A DNA stretch of 64,000 bases from Maricaulis sp. (GTDB lineage: Bacteria > Pseudomonadota > Alphaproteobacteria > Caulobacterales > Maricaulaceae). The position numbers were made by a program, and so were the translations under genes. Every line of letters begins with the position of its first letter. Positions within the stretch are counted from its first letter, which is position 1. Positions 6,071-16,951 of this stretch are shown one piece after another. The stretch covers positions 1 through 64,000 of the forward strand of contig NZ_JAEPNI010000004.1 in NCBI RefSeq assembly GCF_017643475.1. Reading direction: 5' to 3'. Under the pieces are notes generated by a model. It made no database searches. It saw only the letters and a program-made list of their open reading frames with translations, and was not told the origin of the DNA.

Positions 6071-7738
6071 TTATACGGGCAGAACCATCACTTCGACCTG
6101 TGGCTTCTTGCCCCAGATGGCATTGATTTCACGGCGCACGGCCAGGCGGATTTCTTCCTCGATGGCGTCGGGATCCTTGCGGGTCCGGCGGCCCAGACTG
6201 TCAAAGCGCTGTTCGGCAACTTCCTCGAGCTGGTCGAGAATAGCCTCGATCGGGGTGCGGTGATCTTCCGCCACACCGGAGGCCCGCACGTCCGGACCGC
6301 CTACCAGCCGGCCCTTCTCGTCCACGGCCAGCGAGACCGCGATCATGCCGGCAAAAGACAGGCGGCGGCGTTCGCGCATGGAATTGGCATTGTCCGGCGT
6401 CAGGAACTTGCCATCAAGGTGCAGACGCCCGGCGGGAACCTCGTCAACAACCGCGCCACTGCCGTCCGAGCGCAGCTCAACCATGTCGCCATTGCGCACC
6501 GTGATGGCATGGGGAACCTGCAGGGACTTGGCGAAATCGGCGTGCTCGAGCAGGTGACGGCGCTCACCATGCACCGGGATCGCCACTTTCGGCTTGGCCC
6601 AGGCATACATCTGCGCCAGCTCGTCCCGGCAGGGATGGCCGGAGACGTGGATCGGCCGATCCTTCTCGGTGATGATATGCACACCGCGTTCGGCCAGCTG
6701 GTTCTGAAGATTGAAGATCCCCAGCTCATTGCCCGGAATGACGCGACTGGAAAAGATCACCGTACTGCCCGGTCCCAGTGTCACATTGCGATGATTGCCG
6801 TCGGCAATGCGCGACAGCGCCGCGCGCGGCTCGCCCTGGGAACCGGTGCAGAGATAGAGGATCTTGTCGTCCGGGAAAAAGCCGGCCTCTTCCTCGGTCA
6901 CGAAATCCTGGACATGCTGGAGCAGTCCCACGGACTTGGCCGCAGACGTCATGCGGTGCATGGAGCGACCAACCAGGCAGACGCGTCGGCCATTAGCCTC
7001 GGCGGCCTCGATAGCCGATTGCAGGCGCGCAACATTGGAGGCAAAGGCGGCAATGGCGACCTTGCCCTTGAGCTCGCCGACGACTTCGATCAGTGCGTCC
7101 TTGACCCCGGCTTCGGAGCCGCTTTCACCGGCCGAGAAGACATTGGTGCTGTCGCACACCATGGCGAGGACGCCCTCCTCGCCCATAGCTTCCAGCGCCG
7201 CGCTGTCGGTTTCCTCACCGATCAGCGGATCGGGATCGATCTTCCAGTCACCGGTATGCAGGATCAGACCTGCCGGCGTCCGGATGGCGAGGCCATTGGG
7301 TTCGGGGATGGAGTGGGTCAGCGTGACCAGCTGGATATCAAACGGGCCGAGCTCGAACCGGCTGTCGAGGCTGATCTCGTGCAGCTCGACCTCGTCCAGC
7401 AGGCCATGTTCGGCGAGGCGGTCGCGTACCAGATAGGCGGTGAACGGCGTTGCATAGATCGGACAGCGCAGGCGTTTCCACAATTGCGCCACAGCGCCCA
7501 TATGGTCCTCGTGCGCATGCGTCAGCACCATGCCGACCAGGTCGTCGGCACGTTCCTCGATGAAGATCGGATCGGGCATGATCAGGTCGACGCCGGGCGT
7601 CGACAAATCGCCAAAGGTCACGCCGCAATCGACGATCACCCATTTGCGTTTTTCCTCCGGGCCATAGCCGTAGAGGTTGAGATTCATTCCGATTTCATCA
7701 GACCCGCCGAGCGGCAGGAAATAGACGCTGTCGCTCAC
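6071..7738 (-). CDS. rnj: Ribonuclease J
   Basis: This is a 555-aa metallo-beta-lactamase/beta-CASP ribonuclease with 5'-exo and endonuclease activity, involved in rRNA and mRNA processing. The zinc-binding HAHEDHMGA lies near residue 75, [12 protein letters not shown] in the middle, and [16 protein letters not shown] and [11 protein letters not shown] are the beta-CASP motifs. The C-terminal 100 residues are the usual dimerisation and adaptor region. The start ATG overlaps the coaX stop (ATGA), which indicates coupled translation. Length is normal for alphaproteobacterial RNase J. Confidence 0.93.
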   Translation of the reverse strand: MSDSVYFLPLGGSDEIGMNLNLYGYGPEEKRKWVIVDCGVTFGDLSTPGVDLIMPDPIFIEERADDLVGMVLTHAHEDHMGAVAQLWKRLRCPIYATPFTAYLVRDRLAEHGLLDEVELHEISLDSRFELGPFDIQLVTLTHSIPEPNGLAIRTPAGLILHTGDWKIDPDPLIGEETDSAALEAMGEEGVLAMVCDSTNVFSAGESGSEAGVKDALIEVVGELKGKVAIAAFASNVARLQSAIEAAEANGRRVCLVGRSMHRMTSAAKSVGLLQHVQDFVTEEEAGFFPDDKILYLCTGSQGEPRAALSRIADGNHRNVTLGPGSTVIFSSRVIPGNELGIFNLQNQLAERGVHIITEKDRPIHVSGHPCRDELAQMYAWAKPKVAIPVHGERRHLLEHADFAKSLQVPHAITVRNGDMVELRSDGSGAVVDEVPAGRLHLDGKFLTPDNANSMRERRRLSFAGMIAVSLAVDEKGRLVGGPDVRASGVAEDHRTPIEAILDQLEEVAEQRFDSLGRRTRKDPDAIEEEIRLAVRREINAIWGKKPQVEVMVLPV

Positions 7739-8511
7739 GCGGCGCCCCCGTTCAGTTTCCAGACTTCAAGCAATCCCCGGATGGTCAGGTCGGGGTCGTA
7801 ATGTTCGATCGTGCGCGAAGCCCCATCGAACAGGCTGACGACACCACCCGTGGCGATCACCGTCATGGGCTGTGCGTACTCCGACTTGAGCCTTTCCACC
7901 AGCCCGTCAATCAGGTCGATATAGCCCCAGAACACGCCGGACTGCATGGCCGAGACCGTATCCCGCCCCATCACGCGTTGTGGCTTGGCAATGGCCACGC
8001 GGGGCAGTTTCGCTGCAGCCGCGTGCAGCGCCTGCATCGACAGGTTGATCCCCGGGGCGATGATGCCTCCCTCGAATGCACCGTCATGGGAGATCACGTC
8101 GAAGGTCGTCGCCGTGCCGCTATCGATGATGATCATGGCGCCGGAATACTTGGCGCGGGCGCCCAGCGCATTGACCAGGCGGTCGGCACCGGCGTCCTGG
8201 GGACGCTCGAGCCGCACCTCGATATCCAGATTGATCCCGCTCTCGCCGACAATCATCGGCTCGCAATCGAAATAGCGGCGGGAGAGATTGCGCAGGTTAA
8301 ACAGCGCCTGGGGCACCACAGTGGAGATTACGCACGCATGGACATCCGACAGCTTGAAGCCCTGCAGGGCCATCAATTGCGACAGCCAAACGGCATGCTC
8401 ATCGGCCGTTCGCGTTGAATCCGTTCCGGCGCGCCAATGCGCTTTCCAGTCCTCGCCATCATGAATGGCAAACAGCGTGTTGGTATTACCGCAATCGATA
8501 ACCAGCAGCAT
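7735..8511 (-). CDS. coaX: Type III pantothenate kinase
   Basis: This enzyme phosphorylates pantothenate in the first step of coenzyme A synthesis, and the type III form is insensitive to CoA feedback. It is 258 aa long with the ASKHA-fold phosphate loop [11 protein letters not shown] at the N-terminus, [15 protein letters not shown] in the middle, then [13 protein letters not shown] and [11 protein letters not shown]. It lies 26 bases after birA and overlaps rnj by four bases. The birA-coaX-rnj order after nuoN is a conserved alphaproteobacterial arrangement. Confidence 0.93.
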   Translation of the reverse strand: MLLVIDCGNTNTLFAIHDGEDWKAHWRAGTDSTRTADEHAVWLSQLMALQGFKLSDVHACVISTVVPQALFNLRNLSRRYFDCEPMIVGESGINLDIEVRLERPQDAGADRLVNALGARAKYSGAMIIIDSGTATTFDVISHDGAFEGGIIAPGINLSMQALHAAAAKLPRVAIAKPQRVMGRDTVSAMQSGVFWGYIDLIDGLVERLKSEYAQPMTVIATGGVVSLFDGASRTIEHYDPDLTIRGLLEVWKLNGGAA

Positions 8512-8537
8512 GCCTCATCCTTTCATCCCGCCCCGGA

Positions 8538-9278
8538 TCAGCTGTCCGGGAAAAAGACTTCACCGGCAGAGATAAATCTCCGCTCTCCGCGCGCCAAGTC
8601 GAGGCGCAGTGATCCATCAGGACCAAGATCGGCAAAGATACCAGTCACGGTCTCGTCATTCAGCCGCGCCTGACAGCGATCGCCCAGCCCGAAGGCACGC
8701 ACCAGCCAGCGATCCCGGATCGGACCAAATCCATCCCGGAACCAGAGCGCGAAATACTTGTCGAAAGCGCGGGAGAGAATATCAAGCGCCCGCTCGCGAT
8801 TCATATCCGCGCCGAGACTTGCCAGACTGGTCGCCGGCCGCTCGACGTTTTCGGGAGCTACGGCGATATTGATACCAATACCGACGGCCAGCCAGAGACC
8901 ACCGCCTGGCGCCTTGCCGCTCTCCAGCAGGATACCGGCCAGTTTCTCGCCGTTGATCAGAACGTCATTGGGCCATTTCAGCCGGGTGAGCTCAAACGGA
9001 ACCCCAGCCGCGTCACACAGATCGCCAACTGCCAGTGCTGCCACAAAGGACAGCTGGGCCGCGCGTTGTGGATCGTCCGACAGCGTGTAAAGGCCCGTGG
9101 TGAAGAGGTTTCCGTCCAGCCCGGACCAGGAACGACCGCGTCGCCCTCGCCCCGCGGTCTGGCGGCGGGCGGCGATCCACAGGGGACCGCGTTCACCCGC
9201 CTCGGCACGCTCGCGCGCCAGTGTGTTAGTCGACGATGTCTCGTCCAGCCATTCCAGCCGGGTGGCAAGTCCACTCAA
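8538..9278 (-). CDS. birA: Biotin--[acetyl-CoA carboxylase] ligase, monofunctional
   Basis: The enzyme joins biotin to the carrier domain of acetyl-CoA carboxylase via biotinyl-AMP. Visible motifs are TSSTNTLARE, the RQTAGRGRRGRSW biotin/ATP loop, KWPNDVLING and KLAGILLE. I chose the TTG at 9278, directly after the nuoN stop, because no ATG lies near the domain start; a longer frame opening at 9368 would overlap nuoN by 87 bases and give an unlikely Trp/Cys-rich leader. The protein (246 aa) lacks the N-terminal helix-turn-helix of E. coli BirA, so it is not a repressor. The bioA/bioFD genes in this window are therefore regulated in some other way. Confidence 0.88.
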   Translation of the reverse strand: MSGLATRLEWLDETSSTNTLARERAEAGERGPLWIAARRQTAGRGRRGRSWSGLDGNLFTTGLYTLSDDPQRAAQLSFVAALAVGDLCDAAGVPFELTRLKWPNDVLINGEKLAGILLESGKAPGGGLWLAVGIGINIAVAPENVERPATSLASLGADMNRERALDILSRAFDKYFALWFRDGFGPIRDRWLVRAFGLGDRCQARLNDETVTGIFADLGPDGSLRLDLARGERRFISAGEVFFPDS

Positions 9279-9279
9279 G

Positions 9280-10722
9280 CTAGAGCGTCGCCAGTCCGAC
9301 GCTGAAGGCGCGGTGCACCAGCCAGCCCAGGGCCGGCAGCAAGAGCACGGTCGCCAGACCAGCCGCACGCGTCACCCAGTAGACACTCATGGAGGATGGC
9401 ACGAACTCGACGTCGGAGCTGTCGAACCACATCACCTTGACGATCCGCAGATAGTAGGCCGCGGAAACGACAGAGAAGAGGACTGCCAAGATCGAGAGGT
9501 AGATCAGGCCTGCATCAACGGCGGAATAGATCACGAAGAACTTGCCGAAGAAGCCGACCATGAAGGGCAGACCACCGATCGAGAACATCAACGCTGTAAT
9601 GGACCAGGAAAGCCCCGGATTGCGCTGGGCGAGACCGGCGAGGTCAGAAATGTTCTCGACCATGCCTTCCTTGGTGCGCATGGAGAGGACAGCACCAAAG
9701 GCACCAACCACGCCCACCATGTAGAGCGACATGAAAACGAGCAGCGCCCACAGGCCTGTATTCGTACCCGACGCAATCGCGACCAGGGCATAACCCATGT
9801 TCGAGATCGAGGAATAGGCCAAAAGACGCTTGATATTGGTCTGGGTCAGAGCGCCAAAGGCACCGATACCCATGGACAAGGCCGCAATCATCCAGACGAC
9901 GTCGCGCCACTGGTCAATCATGCCGCCAAACGGCTCAACCAGGATACGGGCCAGAAGGACGATGGCGGCAAACTTGGGTGCAGTCGCAAAGAAGGCCGTG
10001 ACCGGGGTCGGCGCGCCTTCGTAAACATCCGGCGTCCACATGTGGAACGGTGCGGCAGAGACCTTGAAGGCCAGACCACAGATGACAAAGACAAGACCAA
10101 AGGTCAGACCAACCGACGGCCCTGCGGCAACCGCCTGGGCGATTTCCTCGAAACCTGTAGCGCCCGTGAAACCGTAGATCAGTGACGAGCCGTAAAGCAG
10201 CAGACCGGAGGACAGAGCGCCCAGCACGAAATACTTCAGACCGGCCTCGGACGCGCGCAGGCTGTCGCGGTTGAACGCAGCCAGCACGTAAAGCGCCAGG
10301 GACTGCAGCTCGATACCCATATACATGGAGATCAGGTCATTGGCCGAAACCATCATGCCCATACCCGTGGCCGCCAGGATGGCAAGGATCGGGTATTCGA
10401 TCTTGAGCAGTTTTTCCTTGTCCAGGTATGGCAGGGCCAGGATCAGGGTCAGCGCCGCGACCAGCACGATGGCAACTTTGGAGAACTTGGCCAGCGGGTC
10501 AAAGACAAAAGCGCCGCCAAAGGCCATGCCCTCACCGCCCGTGCCGAACAGCGCCAGAAGTGCTGCACCGACAAGGGCCGCAATGGAAAGCGTGTAGACC
10601 AAGCGTGTCGCCCGCTCGCCTTCCATGAAGACGCCGAGCATCAAAAGCACCATGGCACCGCCTGCAAGCAGCACTTCGGGAAGGAGAAGCGAGAATTCCT
10701 GGGAAAGCAGATCCGCTGTCAT
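9280..10722 (-). CDS. nuoN: NADH-quinone oxidoreductase subunit N
   Basis: This is a 480-aa membrane proton-channel subunit of complex I, related to Mrp antiporters, with 14 or so hydrophobic helices. Characteristic stretches are FNRDSLRASEAGLKYFVLGA, FKVSAAPFHMWTPDVYEGAP (helix 7/8 with the conserved Lys and His) and TQTNIKRLLAYSSISNMGY. It is the last nuo gene, 12 bases after nuoM, and the birA start follows within two bases of its stop. Confidence 0.95.
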   Translation of the reverse strand: MTADLLSQEFSLLLPEVLLAGGAMVLLMLGVFMEGERATRLVYTLSIAALVGAALLALFGTGGEGMAFGGAFVFDPLAKFSKVAIVLVAALTLILALPYLDKEKLLKIEYPILAILAATGMGMMVSANDLISMYMGIELQSLALYVLAAFNRDSLRASEAGLKYFVLGALSSGLLLYGSSLIYGFTGATGFEEIAQAVAAGPSVGLTFGLVFVICGLAFKVSAAPFHMWTPDVYEGAPTPVTAFFATAPKFAAIVLLARILVEPFGGMIDQWRDVVWMIAALSMGIGAFGALTQTNIKRLLAYSSISNMGYALVAIASGTNTGLWALLVFMSLYMVGVVGAFGAVLSMRTKEGMVENISDLAGLAQRNPGLSWSITALMFSIGGLPFMVGFFGKFFVIYSAVDAGLIYLSILAVLFSVVSAAYYLRIVKVMWFDSSDVEFVPSSMSVYWVTRAAGLATVLLLPALGWLVHRAFSVGLATL

Positions 10723-10734
10723 ATCAGGCCCCTC

Positions 10735-12252
10735 TTACTGGGCTGCTGCGGCTTCAAGGGCCGCTTGGTAGTTGGAAATCAGATTGTCGACCGAAGCCGC
10801 GGTGATATCGGTGATCAGTGTGGACGACACCCCCAGAACCAGCGTTGCGATGGCAAGAATGCCAAGCATTGCGGATTCCCTGCCATCGACATCGGTGATC
10901 GTCTCCAGCTTGGGATTGGTCATCTCGCCAAACACGACATTGCGGTAGACGGTCAGCATGTACATGGCTGACAGGATGACGCCAGCGGCTGCGCCGGTAG
11001 CGATCCACCAGCTGACCTGATAGGCGCCGACCATGGTCATGATCTCGCCGACAAAGCCCGACGTACCCGGCAAGCCGACATTGGCCATGGTGAAGAGCGC
11101 GAAGAGCGCGGCATAAACCGGCATGCGGTGTACCAGACCACCATAGAAGGCAATCTCGCGTGTGTGCATGCGATCATAGATAACGCCGACACACAGGAAG
11201 AGCGCACCGGAGATGAAGCCGTGGGAGATCATCTGGAAGATCGCGCCCTGAACGCCGACGTCATTCATGGCGAACAGGCCCATGGTCACAAAACCCATGT
11301 GAGCAACTGACGAATAGGCAATCAGTTTCTTGATATCCGTCTGCCGGAACGCCACCAGCGAGGTATAGATGATGGCGATGATCGACAGGCCAAAGACCAG
11401 CGGCGCGAAATAATCGCTCGCATTGGGGAACATCGGCAGTGAGAAACGCAGGAAGCCGTAACCACCCATTTTCAGCAGCACGCCGGCCAGGATGACCGAG
11501 CCTGCCGTCGGCGCCTGTACGTGCGCGTCGGGCAGCCAGGTATGCACCGGCCACATCGGCATTTTCACCGCGAAGGACGCGAAGAAGGCGAGCCACAGCC
11601 AGGTCTGGACATCGATGTCGAACGGATGATCGAGCAGCGTAATGATGTTCGTCGTACCTGCATCCAAGAACATGTAGATCATCGCCACCAACATCAGCAC
11701 CGAGCCGAACAGGGTGTAGAGGAAGAATTTGAAGGCCGCATAGACACGGTTCTGACCACCCCAGACACCGATGATGATGAACATCGGGATCAGGCCACCT
11801 TCGAAGAAGATGTAGAACAGAACCAGGTCCAGTGCCGTGAAGACGCCGATCATCAGCGTCTCCAGCAGCAGGAAGGCAATCATGTAGTCGGCGACGCGTT
11901 TCTTGATCGCACCGGACGCCAGGATACAGATCGGCATCAGGAATGTCGTCAGCATGACGAACAGGACCGAGATGCCGTCAACACCCATGCGGTAACCCAG
12001 GCCGATCTGCTCCAGCCAGGTGACCTCGTGGATCATCTGGAAGCCGGAGACCGACGGGTCGAACTCCCACAACATCAGGCAGGAAATGCCAAAGGTGATG
12101 AGCGTCGTCCACAGGGCCACGGCGCGGGAATTGCGATCCGTGATGTCCTGGTTTTCCGCCCGCGTCGTGAAACGCAGATAGGCAATCACCAGCGCGCCGA
12201 GCGTCGGCACAAAGGTGAGAACGGTAAGCAGGGATTCGATCTCGCCGAACAT
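10735..12252 (-). CDS. nuoM: NADH-quinone oxidoreductase subunit M
   Basis: This is a 505-aa antiporter-like proton-pumping subunit in the complex I membrane arm. Signatures are [39 protein letters not shown] and [19 protein letters not shown]. It starts 1 base after nuoL ends. Length is normal. Confidence 0.95.
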   Translation of the reverse strand: MFGEIESLLTVLTFVPTLGALVIAYLRFTTRAENQDITDRNSRAVALWTTLITFGISCLMLWEFDPSVSGFQMIHEVTWLEQIGLGYRMGVDGISVLFVMLTTFLMPICILASGAIKKRVADYMIAFLLLETLMIGVFTALDLVLFYIFFEGGLIPMFIIIGVWGGQNRVYAAFKFFLYTLFGSVLMLVAMIYMFLDAGTTNIITLLDHPFDIDVQTWLWLAFFASFAVKMPMWPVHTWLPDAHVQAPTAGSVILAGVLLKMGGYGFLRFSLPMFPNASDYFAPLVFGLSIIAIIYTSLVAFRQTDIKKLIAYSSVAHMGFVTMGLFAMNDVGVQGAIFQMISHGFISGALFLCVGVIYDRMHTREIAFYGGLVHRMPVYAALFALFTMANVGLPGTSGFVGEIMTMVGAYQVSWWIATGAAAGVILSAMYMLTVYRNVVFGEMTNPKLETITDVDGRESAMLGILAIATLVLGVSSTLITDITAASVDNLISNYQAALEAAAAQ

Positions 12253-12253
12253 T

Positions 12254-14404
12254 CTAGTTGCCTCCTGCGCCGGCGACGATCCAGAGCGTGAAGCCCAGTA
12301 CGCCGATCAGCATGACGAATGCGTAGTGATAGAGGAAGCCGGACTGAGCCTTGGCGATACGGCGTGCCGTGGCCATGGTCGTTGCGGCAAAACCATTGGG
12401 TCCGAAACCGTCGATGATGCGTACATCGCCGACCTTCCAGAACAAATCGCCCAGCCCTTTCGAGCCTTTCACGAAGACAAACTGATAGATCTCGTCGAAA
12501 TACCATTTGTTGGACAGGAAAGCGTGGACAGGACCGCCATTGGCAGCGATGCGCGCACCAATGCCTTCCTTGACGATGTAGAACCAGACCGCCAGGCCGA
12601 AACCAAGCCAGGTCACGCCAAACGGCATCCACAACACCCAGGTCGGCGGATGGTGACCGTGATGACCTTCATCGCCATGGCTTTCATCCGCGTGCGTGTT
12701 GTCGGCATGAGCCGGAGCGGCATGGGTATCAGCTGCATGCTCCTCGGAGCTCGCTGCGTGATCGTCAGCCGCATGGCTGTCGCCCGCATAACCACCCGAC
12801 GCATAGGCTTCAGCGTATTCGGGGTAATTGCCCTCGGCATAGGGGCCTGCCGGCAGGCTGTCGCCCCAGTATGCAAAGGCATCCTTGCCGACAAAGCTGT
12901 CCTTGAACAGGCCGCCCGCAAAGACAGCACCGATCGCCAGCAGGACCAGCGGGCCGGTCATGACCCAGCCACTGTCGTGGGCGTGCTCGTAGTCGGACTG
13001 CTTGCCACGGAATTTGCCGTGGAAGGTCATGAAGATCAGGCGCCAGGAATAGAAGCTGGTCAGCAGGGCTGCACCGATGCCGATCCAGAAAGCACCCATT
13101 CCGAAGAACTTGCCTTCCTGGCCCATCATGAAGGCTTCCTCGATGATCATGTCCTTCGAGTAGAAACCGGCAAAGCCGATACCATCGAATTCCCAACCAC
13201 CCAGGGTGAACGGCGGAATACCGACACCGGTCAACGCCAGCGTACCGATCAGCATCAGCACCCAGGTCATCGGCATCATCTTGTAGAGACCGCCCATCTT
13301 GCGCATGTCCTGCTCGTCATGCAGGCCGTGAATGACGGCGCCACATCCAAGGAACAGGAGCGCCTTGAAGAAAGCGTGCGTGAACAGGTGAAACATCGCT
13401 GCCGAGTAAAGGCCAAGGCCCGCGGCGAAGAACATGTAACCAAGCTGGGAACAGGTCGAATAGGCGACAACGCGCTTGATGTCGTTCTGGGCCAGGCCGA
13501 TCGTTGCAGCAAAGATCGCCGTCGTCGCACCGATCACCGTGACAATGGCAGAGGCCATCGGTGCAGCTTCGTAGATCGGGAAAGCACGGCAGACCAGGAA
13601 GACACCGGCGGTGACCATGGTCGCAGCGTGGATAAGGGCGGAGACCGGCGTCGGGCCTTCCATTGCGTCCGGCAGCCAGACGTGCAGGAAGAACTGGGCC
13701 GACTTGCCCATAGCACCGATGAACAGGAGGAAGGCGATCAGCTCGATCGCGTTGAACTCCATACCGGCAAAGGCCAGCACCGTCTCGGAATGGTCGGCGA
13801 CGTGGCTGAAAACGACGTCGAAATCCACTGATCCGAAGACGTGGAACAGCGCCATGATACCCAGGGCAAAGCCGAAATCACCGACACGGTTGGTGACGAA
13901 GGCCTTGATGGCGGCGTCGTTGGCGGACTTCTTCTTGTACCAGAAACCGATGAGCAGATAGGAGGCCAGGCCCACACCTTCCCAGCCGAAGAAGAGCTGA
14001 AGGAAGTTGTCGGAGGTCACCAGCATCAGCATGGCGAAGGTGAAGAGCGACAGATAGGAGAAGAAACGCGCACGGTGCGGATCGTGGGACATATAGCCCC
14101 AGGAATAGATATGCACGAGCGCGGAGACCGTGTTGACGACGATCAGCATGGTCGCGGAGAGCGTATCCAGCTTGATGTCCCAGGAGACATCGAAATTGCC
14201 GACACTCATCCAGGTCGCCAGATGCAGGGTCGCCGTATGGCCGCCCATGGCCACGTCGAAGAAGAGATACCAGGACAGCGCTGCAGCGAGCACGACAAAG
14301 AAGGTCGTGACGATCTGCGAGACGCGATGCCCGATGATATTGCCGAACAGGCCGGCGATGATGGACGCCAGGAGCGGTCCGAAGACAACGATGTAGGGTG
14401 CCAT
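12254..14404 (-). CDS. nuoL: NADH-quinone oxidoreductase subunit L, with a His/Asp-rich loop
   Basis: This is the 716-aa distal proton-pumping subunit with the long lateral helix. Motifs include [52 protein letters not shown] and [20 protein letters not shown]. The protein is roughly 100 residues longer than E. coli NuoL (about 613). Much of the excess is a hydrophilic insert around residues 540-588, coded at about 12645-12780, made of Asp, Ala and at least a dozen His. Loops like this occur in some alphaproteobacterial NuoL proteins, but the function of this one is unknown. It follows nuoK by 5 bases. Confidence 0.94.
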   Translation of the reverse strand: MAPYIVVFGPLLASIIAGLFGNIIGHRVSQIVTTFFVVLAAALSWYLFFDVAMGGHTATLHLATWMSVGNFDVSWDIKLDTLSATMLIVVNTVSALVHIYSWGYMSHDPHRARFFSYLSLFTFAMLMLVTSDNFLQLFFGWEGVGLASYLLIGFWYKKKSANDAAIKAFVTNRVGDFGFALGIMALFHVFGSVDFDVVFSHVADHSETVLAFAGMEFNAIELIAFLLFIGAMGKSAQFFLHVWLPDAMEGPTPVSALIHAATMVTAGVFLVCRAFPIYEAAPMASAIVTVIGATTAIFAATIGLAQNDIKRVVAYSTCSQLGYMFFAAGLGLYSAAMFHLFTHAFFKALLFLGCGAVIHGLHDEQDMRKMGGLYKMMPMTWVLMLIGTLALTGVGIPPFTLGGWEFDGIGFAGFYSKDMIIEEAFMMGQEGKFFGMGAFWIGIGAALLTSFYSWRLIFMTFHGKFRGKQSDYEHAHDSGWVMTGPLVLLAIGAVFAGGLFKDSFVGKDAFAYWGDSLPAGPYAEGNYPEYAEAYASGGYAGDSHAADDHAASSEEHAADTHAAPAHADNTHADESHGDEGHHGHHPPTWVLWMPFGVTWLGFGLAVWFYIVKEGIGARIAANGGPVHAFLSNKWYFDEIYQFVFVKGSKGLGDLFWKVGDVRIIDGFGPNGFAATTMATARRIAKAQSGFLYHYAFVMLIGVLGFTLWIVAGAGGN

Positions 14405-14409
14405 GTTTC

Positions 14410-14721
14410 CTAGCCCTTCATCAGGTTGACGCCCTCAACCGAGATATCACCCCGGTTGCGGAAGTAGACGACGAGGATGGCGAGCCCCACAGCGGCTTCG
14501 GCGGCAGCCACGGTCAGCACGAAGAGTGCGAAGACCTGGCCGGCGAGATCACCGAGGAAGCTGGAGAAAGCCACCAGATTGACGTTCACGGACAGAAGGA
14601 TCAGCTCGACCGACATCAGGATGACGATGACGTTCTTGCGGTTCACGAAAATGCCGAAGACACCGATGGTGAACAGTATCGCGGCAACAGCCAGATAATG
14701 GCCCAGACCGACTTCCATCAT
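14410..14721 (-). CDS. nuoK: NADH-quinone oxidoreductase subunit K
   Basis: This is a 103-aa, three-helix subunit of the complex I proton path. The conserved glutamates lie in [17 protein letters not shown] and in [16 protein letters not shown]. The start overlaps the nuoJ stop (ATGA); a second ATG three bases later is an alternative start. Confidence 0.95.
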   Translation of the reverse strand: MMEVGLGHYLAVAAILFTIGVFGIFVNRKNVIVILMSVELILLSVNVNLVAFSSFLGDLAGQVFALFVLTVAAAEAAVGLAILVVYFRNRGDISVEGVNLMKG

Positions 14722-15329
14722 TCTCCAATCCCCTGTCCCGGTTTGACGTCCACGAGCTCGACCGCGTCTTCGCGACGGCGACCGACCTGAGCGGAGACGC
14801 TCTGACGTTTCACATGCGGCTTGTGGCGCAGCGTCAGCACGATGGCACCAATCATGGCAACCAGCAGGACGAGGCCGGAAGCCTGGAAGAAATAGATGTA
14901 GTCGTCATACAGGATCATCCCGAGCGCCTCGACGTTGGAGACACCGTCCGGCATCACCGCAGCGCGCAGCGCCTCGGCCTGTTCGGAAGCGCGCCAGGTC
15001 AGGCCGATCATGGCCAGCTCGATGGCCAAGATCAGGGCGACGATGGCACCGAGCGGCGCGTATTCCAGGAAACCTTGTTTCAGCTCGGTGAAATCAACGT
15101 CAAGCATCATGACGACGAAGAGGAAGAGCACCGCGACCGCGCCGACATAGACAACGATCAGCAGCATGGCGAGGAATTCCGCGCCCAGCAGTACGAAAAG
15201 ACCCGCCGCCGAGAAAAAGGCGAGGATCAGGAATAGTACAGACCTGACCGGGTTACGCGCGATGACGACCATCAAGGCCGAGACAATCGCGACACCGGAA
15301 AAGGCCCAGAAGGCCAGGGATGCGAGCAT
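14718..15329 (-). CDS. nuoJ: NADH-quinone oxidoreductase subunit J
   Basis: This is a membrane subunit of 203 aa with five helices; the [23 protein letters not shown] segment is the family's pi-bulge helix. I chose the ATG at 15329, preceded by GAGGG, over a TTG at 15350. The C-terminal tail ([21 protein letters not shown]) is hydrophilic, as usual. It overlaps nuoK by four bases. Confidence 0.94.
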   Translation of the reverse strand: MLASLAFWAFSGVAIVSALMVVIARNPVRSVLFLILAFFSAAGLFVLLGAEFLAMLLIVVYVGAVAVLFLFVVMMLDVDFTELKQGFLEYAPLGAIVALILAIELAMIGLTWRASEQAEALRAAVMPDGVSNVEALGMILYDDYIYFFQASGLVLLVAMIGAIVLTLRHKPHVKRQSVSAQVGRRREDAVELVDVKPGQGIGE

Positions 15330-15371
15330 GGCGCCCTCTTCCATTCTCAAGTTTTACAATGCACCGACAGA

Positions 15372-15860
15372 TCAGCGGTACGGTGCATCAAGTTCCAGGT
15401 TCTTGGCGATTTCGCGTTCCCAACGGTCACCGTTTTCGAGCAGTTTCGCCTTATCGTAATAGAGTTCTTCGCGGGTCTCGGCCGCGAATTCGAAGTTCGG
15501 ACCTTCCACCACTGCATCCACCGGGCACGCCTCCTGGCAGAAACCGCAATAGATGCATTTGGTCATGTCGATGTCGTAGCGCGTGGTGCGGCGGGAGCCG
15601 TCTTCACGCGGTTCGGCCTCGATGGTGATGGCCTGCGCCGGACAGATTGCCTCGCAGAGTTTGCAGGCAATGCAGCGCTCTTCGCCATTGGCGTAGCGAC
15701 GCAGAGCGTGCTGGCCACGGAAGCGCGGGCTGAGCGGACCCTTCTCGAAGGGATAGTTCAGCGTCGCCTTCTTCGTGAAGAAATAGCGCATGCCCAGTCC
15801 GAATGCGGACCAGAAATCCATCAGGAGCGCGCCACGGATAGCTTGAGAGATACGGCTCAT
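15372..15860 (-). CDS. nuoI: NADH-quinone oxidoreductase subunit I
   Basis: This is a 162-aa ferredoxin-like subunit that carries clusters N6a and N6b on the way to quinone. Both 4Fe-4S motifs are present: [12 protein letters not shown] and [13 protein letters not shown] chose the ATG at 15860, five bases after the nuoH stop, which gives the normal length and the [10 protein letters not shown] start; the frame extends upstream without support. Confidence 0.95.
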   Translation of the reverse strand: MSRISQAIRGALLMDFWSAFGLGMRYFFTKKATLNYPFEKGPLSPRFRGQHALRRYANGEERCIACKLCEAICPAQAITIEAEPREDGSRRTTRYDIDMTKCIYCGFCQEACPVDAVVEGPNFEFAAETREELYYDKAKLLENGDRWEREIAKNLELDAPYR

Positions 15861-15865
15861 CACAA

Positions 15866-16948
15866 TCACCCTTGAGCGCCGTAGACGATGTAGGCGCCAA
15901 CCACGGCAACCGCGACGAGAGAGGCCGGCAGGAAGATTTTCCAACCCAGGCGCATCAGCTGGTCATAGCGGTAACGCGGTACGAGAGCCTTCACCATGGC
16001 GAACATGAAGAAGAAGAAGACAACCTTGATGGCAAACCAGAAGAAGTACCACAGGCTGGAGACGAGATACGGCCAGCTGGACGTGTCGAGTTCGAACGGC
16101 GGGTTCCAGCCCCCGAAGAACAGGATCGTCGTCATGGCACACATCAGGACGATGTTGAGATACTCGCCGACCATGAACAGCAGGTACGGGGTCGAGGAAT
16201 ACTCGACCTGGTAACCGGCCACGAGCTCGGATTCGGCTTCCGGCAGGTCGAACGGCGGACGGTTGGTCTCGGCCAGGGCCGAGATAAAGAAGATGATCGC
16301 CATCGGCAGCATGACGATGAACATCGGCCAGCCATCCTCGATCAGTGCGCGACCGGCGAGGAAGTTCCAGTTCCAGAAACCACCCGCCTGAGCCTCGATG
16401 ATGTGCGTCAGGCTCATGGAGCCCGCGAACAGCAGCACAGTGACGATGATGAAGCCGATGGAAACCTCGTAGGAGACCATCTGTGCCGCCGAGCGCAGCG
16501 CGCCCAGGAAGGGGTATTTCGAGTTCGACGCCCAGCCACCGATGATGATGCCGTAGACACCCAGCGAGGACATGGCGAAGAGGTAGAGAATACCCACATT
16601 GATGTCGGAGATGACCCAGCCCGGAGCGACCGGCACGACAGCCCAGGTCACAAAGGCGAGGATCAGCGTGATCAGCGGCGCCAGCAGGTACATCGACCGG
16701 TCCGCGCCGGCCGGCACCACGATCTCCTTGAAGACGAACTTGAAGAAGTCGGCAAAGGACTGAAGCAGACCAAAGGCGCCAACCACGTTCGGGCCCTTGC
16801 GCATCTGGACCGCGGCCCAGACCTTGCGGTCCATCAGCAAGAGGAAAGCCAGCGAGATCAAGAGGACGATCACGAAACCCAGGATCTGCAGCACGGCCAT
16901 GCCGAACCCGCCCCAGACGCCAAATTGTGCAACAAAATCGCTCATCAA
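15866..16948 (-). CDS. nuoH: NADH-quinone oxidoreductase subunit H
   Basis: This is a 360-aa membrane subunit that forms part of the quinone-binding chamber. Signatures are [52 protein letters not shown] and [27 protein letters not shown] (given here in parts of the known family blocks). It starts 3 bases after nuoG. Confidence 0.95.
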   Translation of the reverse strand: MMSDFVAQFGVWGGFGMAVLQILGFVIVLLISLAFLLLMDRKVWAAVQMRKGPNVVGAFGLLQSFADFFKFVFKEIVVPAGADRSMYLLAPLITLILAFVTWAVVPVAPGWVISDINVGILYLFAMSSLGVYGIIIGGWASNSKYPFLGALRSAAQMVSYEVSIGFIIVTVLLFAGSMSLTHIIEAQAGGFWNWNFLAGRALIEDGWPMFIVMLPMAIIFFISALAETNRPPFDLPEAESELVAGYQVEYSSTPYLLFMVGEYLNIVLMCAMTTILFFGGWNPPFELDTSSWPYLVSSLWYFFWFAIKVVFFFFMFAMVKALVPRYRYDQLMRLGWKIFLPASLVAVAVVGAYIVYGAQG

Positions 16949-16951
16949 GGC

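Noticed and set aside
5900-7801. 633-codon plus-strand frame opposite rnj
   Set aside because: Long antisense frames are common opposite high-GC genes; the minus-strand product is a full RNase J with all motifs.
9279-9368. Longer birA beginning at 9368 inside nuoN
   Set aside because: The 30 extra residues are rich in Trp, Cys and Arg, overlap the nuoN coding end, and have no likeness to biotin ligases or to a helix-turn-helix.
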